Source of the DNA: Flavobacteriales bacterium UBA2669
Lineage (GTDB): Bacteria > Bacteroidota > Bacteroidia > Flavobacteriales_E > Vicingaceae
Direction of reading: 5' to 3'
DNA: 64,000 nt
NCBI GenBank assembly: GCA_002359215.1
Contig: DEMN01000012.1
Location: 124,001-188,000 of the forward strand
Part shown: piece after piece, positions 62,101 through 64,000 of the stretch
Position numbering within the stretch: position 1 is the first letter of the stretch
How the letters are laid out: each line of letters begins with the position of its first letter
Position numbers and translations under genes: made by a program
The notes under the pieces: model-generated
Seen by the model: only the letters and a program-made list of their open reading frames with translations
Databases searched by the model: none
Told to the model about the DNA's origin: nothing

Positions 62101-63409
62101 TCATCCGGAAGACAAACTAGAAAAAATTTGGAAAGATTGGGAAGCTTTTGCCGCTTATGCATTTAATAAATCTCATTCCACTTGTTATGCATGGATAGCA
62201 TTCCAAACCGCTTATTTAAAAGCTCATTATCCTGCCGAGTACATGGCATCTGTGTTAAGTAACAACATGAACAATATTGATCAGGTTACTTTTTTTATGG
62301 ATGAGTGTAAACGCATGAAAATTAAGGTACTTGGTCCTGATGTAAATGAATCGGTATATAAATTTACGGTAAATGCTAATGGAGAAATACGTTTTGGATT
62401 AGGAGCTATAAAAGGCGTAGGAGAAAGAGCCGTAGAATGTATTATTGAAGAAAGAAAAAAGAATGGTGCTTATTCTTCCATTTTTGATTTAACTAAAAGA
62501 ATAGACTTAAGAGCTGCTAATAAAAAAACCTTAGAAAGTTTAGCATTGGCAGGAGCTTTTGATTCGTTTCCTAATACGCACAGAGCTCAATATTTTGCTG
62601 AGTACGATAATAAAGGTACTTTTTTAGAAATGGCTATAAAGTTTGGAAATAAATTTCAGGAAAACGCCAACTCTGCTCAAGTATCCATGTTCGATATGGT
62701 GGAGGCTGAAGAAGAAGTTGATGAACCTCAATTACCACATTGTGAAGAATGGAGTACCTTAAAAAAGCTAAATGCTGAAAAAGAAGTGGTGGGGATTTTT
62801 ATTTCCGGACATCCATTAGATGATTTTAAGTTAGAAATGCAAAGCTTTTGTAGAGGGAATTTAAGTGATGTTAAAAATACGCTAGAAAATAAAGGGAAAG
62901 AATTAGCCATTGCAGGGATTTGTACAGGAGCAGAAGAGAGAATGACTAAAAACGGAAAACCTTTCGGTATTCTTAAAGTGGAAGATTATGAAGGTTCGCA
63001 TGATTTCTTTGTTTTTGGAGAAGAATATGTAAAACATAAACCTTATTTCTTAGAAGGACAATATTTGTTTATTAAAGGAAAAATTCAGCCCAGACAATGG
63101 GCAAAAGAGGATAATGATGTTGAGTTTAAGATTGCTAGCATTCAACTGCTTTCTGAGGTAAGGGAGAAAAGAACCAAAAGAGTAATTATTTCTTTAACCA
63201 ACAAAACATTAACTACAGATTTGTTTGAAGAGATAGAGACGATTATAGAGCAACATAAAGGAAATGTGCCTTTTAGGTTAATGGTGCAAGATGACGAACA
63301 TGGAGTGGTAAACATGAACTCTAGAACTAAGAAGGTAGAAGTATCTAATGAATTTTTAGAAAAGTTAGATAATTTATACCAAATTAAGTATAAAATTTCG
63401 GAAAGTTAA
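59120..63409 (+). CDS. dnaE: DNA polymerase III alpha subunit with fused DnaQ-like exonuclease
   Basis: A 1429-residue replicative polymerase. Residues ~1-200 are a DEDDh 3'-5' exonuclease (FDTETTG with D6/E8, GHNIEFDVNIV, HDAAYDVDATARC). A PHP domain starts near 240 (HLHNHSEFS, ALTDHGNM) with its metal-binding residues kept. The polymerase palm has SVGPGRGSAAGS and the catalytic PDIDIDFDDEGR (about 650), then the HhH and OB parts. The proofreading fusion makes a separate epsilon subunit unnecessary for this polypeptide. The ~208 bases upstream hold no other gene. Confidence 0.97.
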   Translation: MFLIFDTETTGLPRDYNAPVSDSDNWPRMVQLAWQLHDDTGKLITAKNYIIKPVGFDIPIAVANVHGITTERALADGEDLQFVLEEFQKDVQQTTYNVGHNIEFDVNIVGAEFYRLSIANNLAAKKLLDTMKSSVDFCAIPGGRGGGYKYPRLTDLHIKLFNKDFGDAHDAAYDVDATARCFFELLKLRVIHPKEITNQEIVYEAPKLAEANFAKKTTDTSAEDVLKTTTPISSELEALDFVHLHNHSEFSILQSTTKVAGLVKKAKELGMSAVALTDHGNMMATFHFVREAHKEGIKPIVGCEFNLCVNRKNKDLKDNGFQTVLIAKNEKGYHNLVKLASYANTEGFYYVPRIDREILLEYKDNLIALTGGIWGEVPNKILFEGTKQAEEAFVWWKTNFGDDFYVEINRHGVQEEEAVNKVLLEFAKKYDVKQIATNNTYYLDKIDAVSQDVLLCIGNGNLVDKPKKYIGAKGKEFRFGFPNDEYYFKSKDEMKQLFADMPEAILNTVEVAEKIEPFKLERDVLLPKFDIPEEFKDPKDEEDPTLKIGENAYLRHITYEGAKERYGEITEELRERIDFELGVIKNTGYPGYFLIVEDFIREARKMGVSVGPGRGSAAGSVVAYCTKITNIDPIKYDLLFERFLNPDRISMPDIDIDFDDEGRQLVMDYVIKKYGKSQVAQIITYGKMAAKSAIRDTARVFDLPLSEANLLAKLLPKVIPGKWSIDRFLKENEEEIKKVLRSDEAERMKQFLSYAESNPAASKTIHQAKIVEGALRNTGIHACGVIITPDDITNFVPIAIAKDSEMACTQFDNSVAEDAGLLKMDFLGLKTLTLIKDACKIIKDKHGIELDPEQFDIEDEKTYELFQKGATNGIFQYESDGMQKYLKDLKPTVFADLIAMNALYRPGPIEYIPSFVKRKHGEEEVIYDLPEMEEYLKETYGITVYQEQVMLLSQKLADFTKGEADMLRKAMGKKQIAVLDKMKPQFIEQAKEKGHPEDKLEKIWKDWEAFAAYAFNKSHSTCYAWIAFQTAYLKAHYPAEYMASVLSNNMNNIDQVTFFMDECKRMKIKVLGPDVNESVYKFTVNANGEIRFGLGAIKGVGERAVECIIEERKKNGAYSSIFDLTKRIDLRAANKKTLESLALAGAFDSFPNTHRAQYFAEYDNKGTFLEMAIKFGNKFQENANSAQVSMFDMVEAEEEVDEPQLPHCEEWSTLKKLNAEKEVVGIFISGHPLDDFKLEMQSFCRGNLSDVKNTLENKGKELAIAGICTGAEERMTKNGKPFGILKVEDYEGSHDFFVFGEEYVKHKPYFLEGQYLFIKGKIQPRQWAKEDNDVEFKIASIQLLSEVREKRTKRVIISLTNKTLTTDLFEEIETIIEQHKGNVPFRLMVQDDEHGVVNMNSRTKKVEVSNEFLEKLDNLYQIKYKISES

Positions 63410-63469
63410 AAAAGTATAAAAATCAAAGAATTGTAATATTTGTTACAAAGTAAATTGATTTATTAATTG

Positions 63470-63477
63470 TAATTTTG
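63470..63477 (+). promoter_or_regulatory. Promoter -7 box (TAATTTTG) of trxA
   Basis: TAATTTTG fits TAnnTTTG, 40 bases before the ATG at 63518. No -33 element at the ideal distance. Confidence 0.5.
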
Positions 63478-63517
63478 AACAAAAGAAATCAGGAAAATAA
63501 TTTAAAAAGATAATATT

Positions 63518-63835
63518 ATGGCATTAGAATTAACAGACGCAAACTTTGAAGAAAAAGTTTTAAAATCAGACAAAGCAGTATTAGTAGATTTTTGGGCAGA
63601 ATGGTGTGGACCATGTAGAATGGTAGGGCCAATTGTTGAAGAATTAGCTAATGATTACGAAGGTAAAGCACTAGTAGGTAAAGTTGATGTAGATAATAAC
63701 CCTGAAGTAGCTGCTAAGTTTGGAATTAGAAATATTCCAACTATTTTATTTATGAAAAATGGTGAGGTAGTAGATAAACAGGTTGGTGCAGTGCCAAAAC
63801 AGACATTAGCAGCTAAATTAGATGCTATTTTATAA
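63518..63835 (+). CDS. trxA: Thioredoxin
   Basis: A 105-residue thioredoxin with the redox site WCGPC in FWAEWCGPCRM, the buried Asp in VLVDFWA, and the cis-Pro segment IRNIPTILF. It reduces disulfides in the cytoplasm. It is followed by a clear terminator and appears to be monocistronic. Confidence 0.98.
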   Translation: MALELTDANFEEKVLKSDKAVLVDFWAEWCGPCRMVGPIVEELANDYEGKALVGKVDVDNNPEVAAKFGIRNIPTILFMKNGEVVDKQVGAVPKQTLAAKLDAIL

Positions 63836-63863
63836 TAAGTTTTTAAATTTTAGTTAATTGTTT

Positions 63864-63899
63864 AAAAGCTGCTTGGAAGTATTCTAAGCAGCTTTTTTT
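63864..63899 (+). terminator. Terminator of trxA
   Basis: AAAAGCTGCTT (63864-63874) pairs with AAGCAGCTTTT (63886-63896). The stem can extend inward with GGAA/TTCT, and a T run follows. Confidence 0.88.
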
Positions 63900-63930
63900 A
63901 TTGTTTGATTTAAACTAGAAACGACTAAAC

Positions 63931-64000
63931 CTACATCAGTCCTCTGCCGGTTTTCTTTATTTCACCGCTTGCAGTTAGGTCATTAATTAATTTATCAAGA
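63931..64000 (-). CDS. C-terminal end of a minus-strand protein (truncated by window)
   Basis: On the minus strand the frame entering at the window edge reads LDKLINDLTASGEIKKTGRG, then LM and a TAG stop at 63933-63931. The pattern (helix, then a basic Gly-rich turn) recalls the end of a winged-helix domain. Only 22 residues are visible, so no product is assigned. Confidence 0.4.
   Translation of the reverse strand, partial: LDKLINDLTASGEIKKTGRGLM

Noticed and set aside
1..64000. CRISPR arrays, rRNA operons, prophage or IS transposase genes.
   Set aside because: None seen on either strand; the only mobile-element-like features are the GIY-YIG unit, its dispersed repeats and the attC-like junction.

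Overview
The window is AT-rich chromosomal DNA from a gliding-type member of the Bacteroidota, most likely Flavobacteriia-like. The evidence is: gldB and gldC, a porT homologue, three exported proteins with type IX secretion (T9SS) C-terminal sorting domains, bacillithiol synthase BshC, DUF2797/DUF3820/DUF2007 proteins, a DnaQ-DnaE fusion polymerase, and many copies of the Bacteroidota promoter -7 box TAnnTTTG. No rRNA, complete tRNA, CRISPR array or prophage was seen. Most genes are housekeeping genes with normal motifs.

Layout. 1-9.6 kb: the 5' part of secDF (minus), then a plus-strand run with a T9SS-exported FG-GAP repeat protein, a DUF4139 protein, TspO and a DUF481 barrel, followed by a translationally coupled four-gene operon. 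That operon holds an epimerase-fold protein with KdsD-like CBS domains, a DAHP synthase, a KdsC-like phosphatase and a DUF3820 protein. 9.6-15 kb: nuclease, tyrS, rimO, bshC. 15-23.5 kb (minus): two T9SS cargo proteins (PKD protein, subtilase), a methyltransferase, rlmI, ribH, a TPR protein and an AIM24-family protein. 23.5-29 kb: xth, rarA, a 415-bp gap with a palindromic repeat, then an exported protein/PadR/PspC cluster. 28.5-31 kb (minus): heptose kinase, menaquinone methyltransferase, porT.

31-33.7 kb is the accessory region. It holds a small GIY-YIG nuclease gene enclosed by inverted repeats, the decayed tail of a second copy of the same unit, and two poorly conserved genes joined by an attC-like structured spacer.

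33.7-49 kb: cell-surface and housekeeping genes (methyltransferases, nth, an M16 protease pair, sanA, dapB, a DASS transporter, an acyl-CoA carboxylase subunit, DUF2797). Two copies of a two-hairpin repeat with a compensatory base change lie at 42.8 and 46.8 kb. 49-64 kb: nadE, a PorT-like barrel, gldB-gldC, hemN, nadA, birA, rsfS-ftsH-DUF2007-cdsA, mscL, sugE, dnaE, trxA, and the last codons of a minus-strand gene.

The best candidates for something undescribed are, in order: (1) the GIY-YIG nuclease/inverted-repeat unit with dispersed and decayed copies, which looks like a REP/RAYT-type arrangement built on a GIY-YIG enzyme; (2) the covarying two-hairpin repeat; (3) the attC-like cassette junction; (4) the epimerase-CBS/DAHP synthase/KdsC-like operon. 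All four are inferences from sequence patterns in this window alone.
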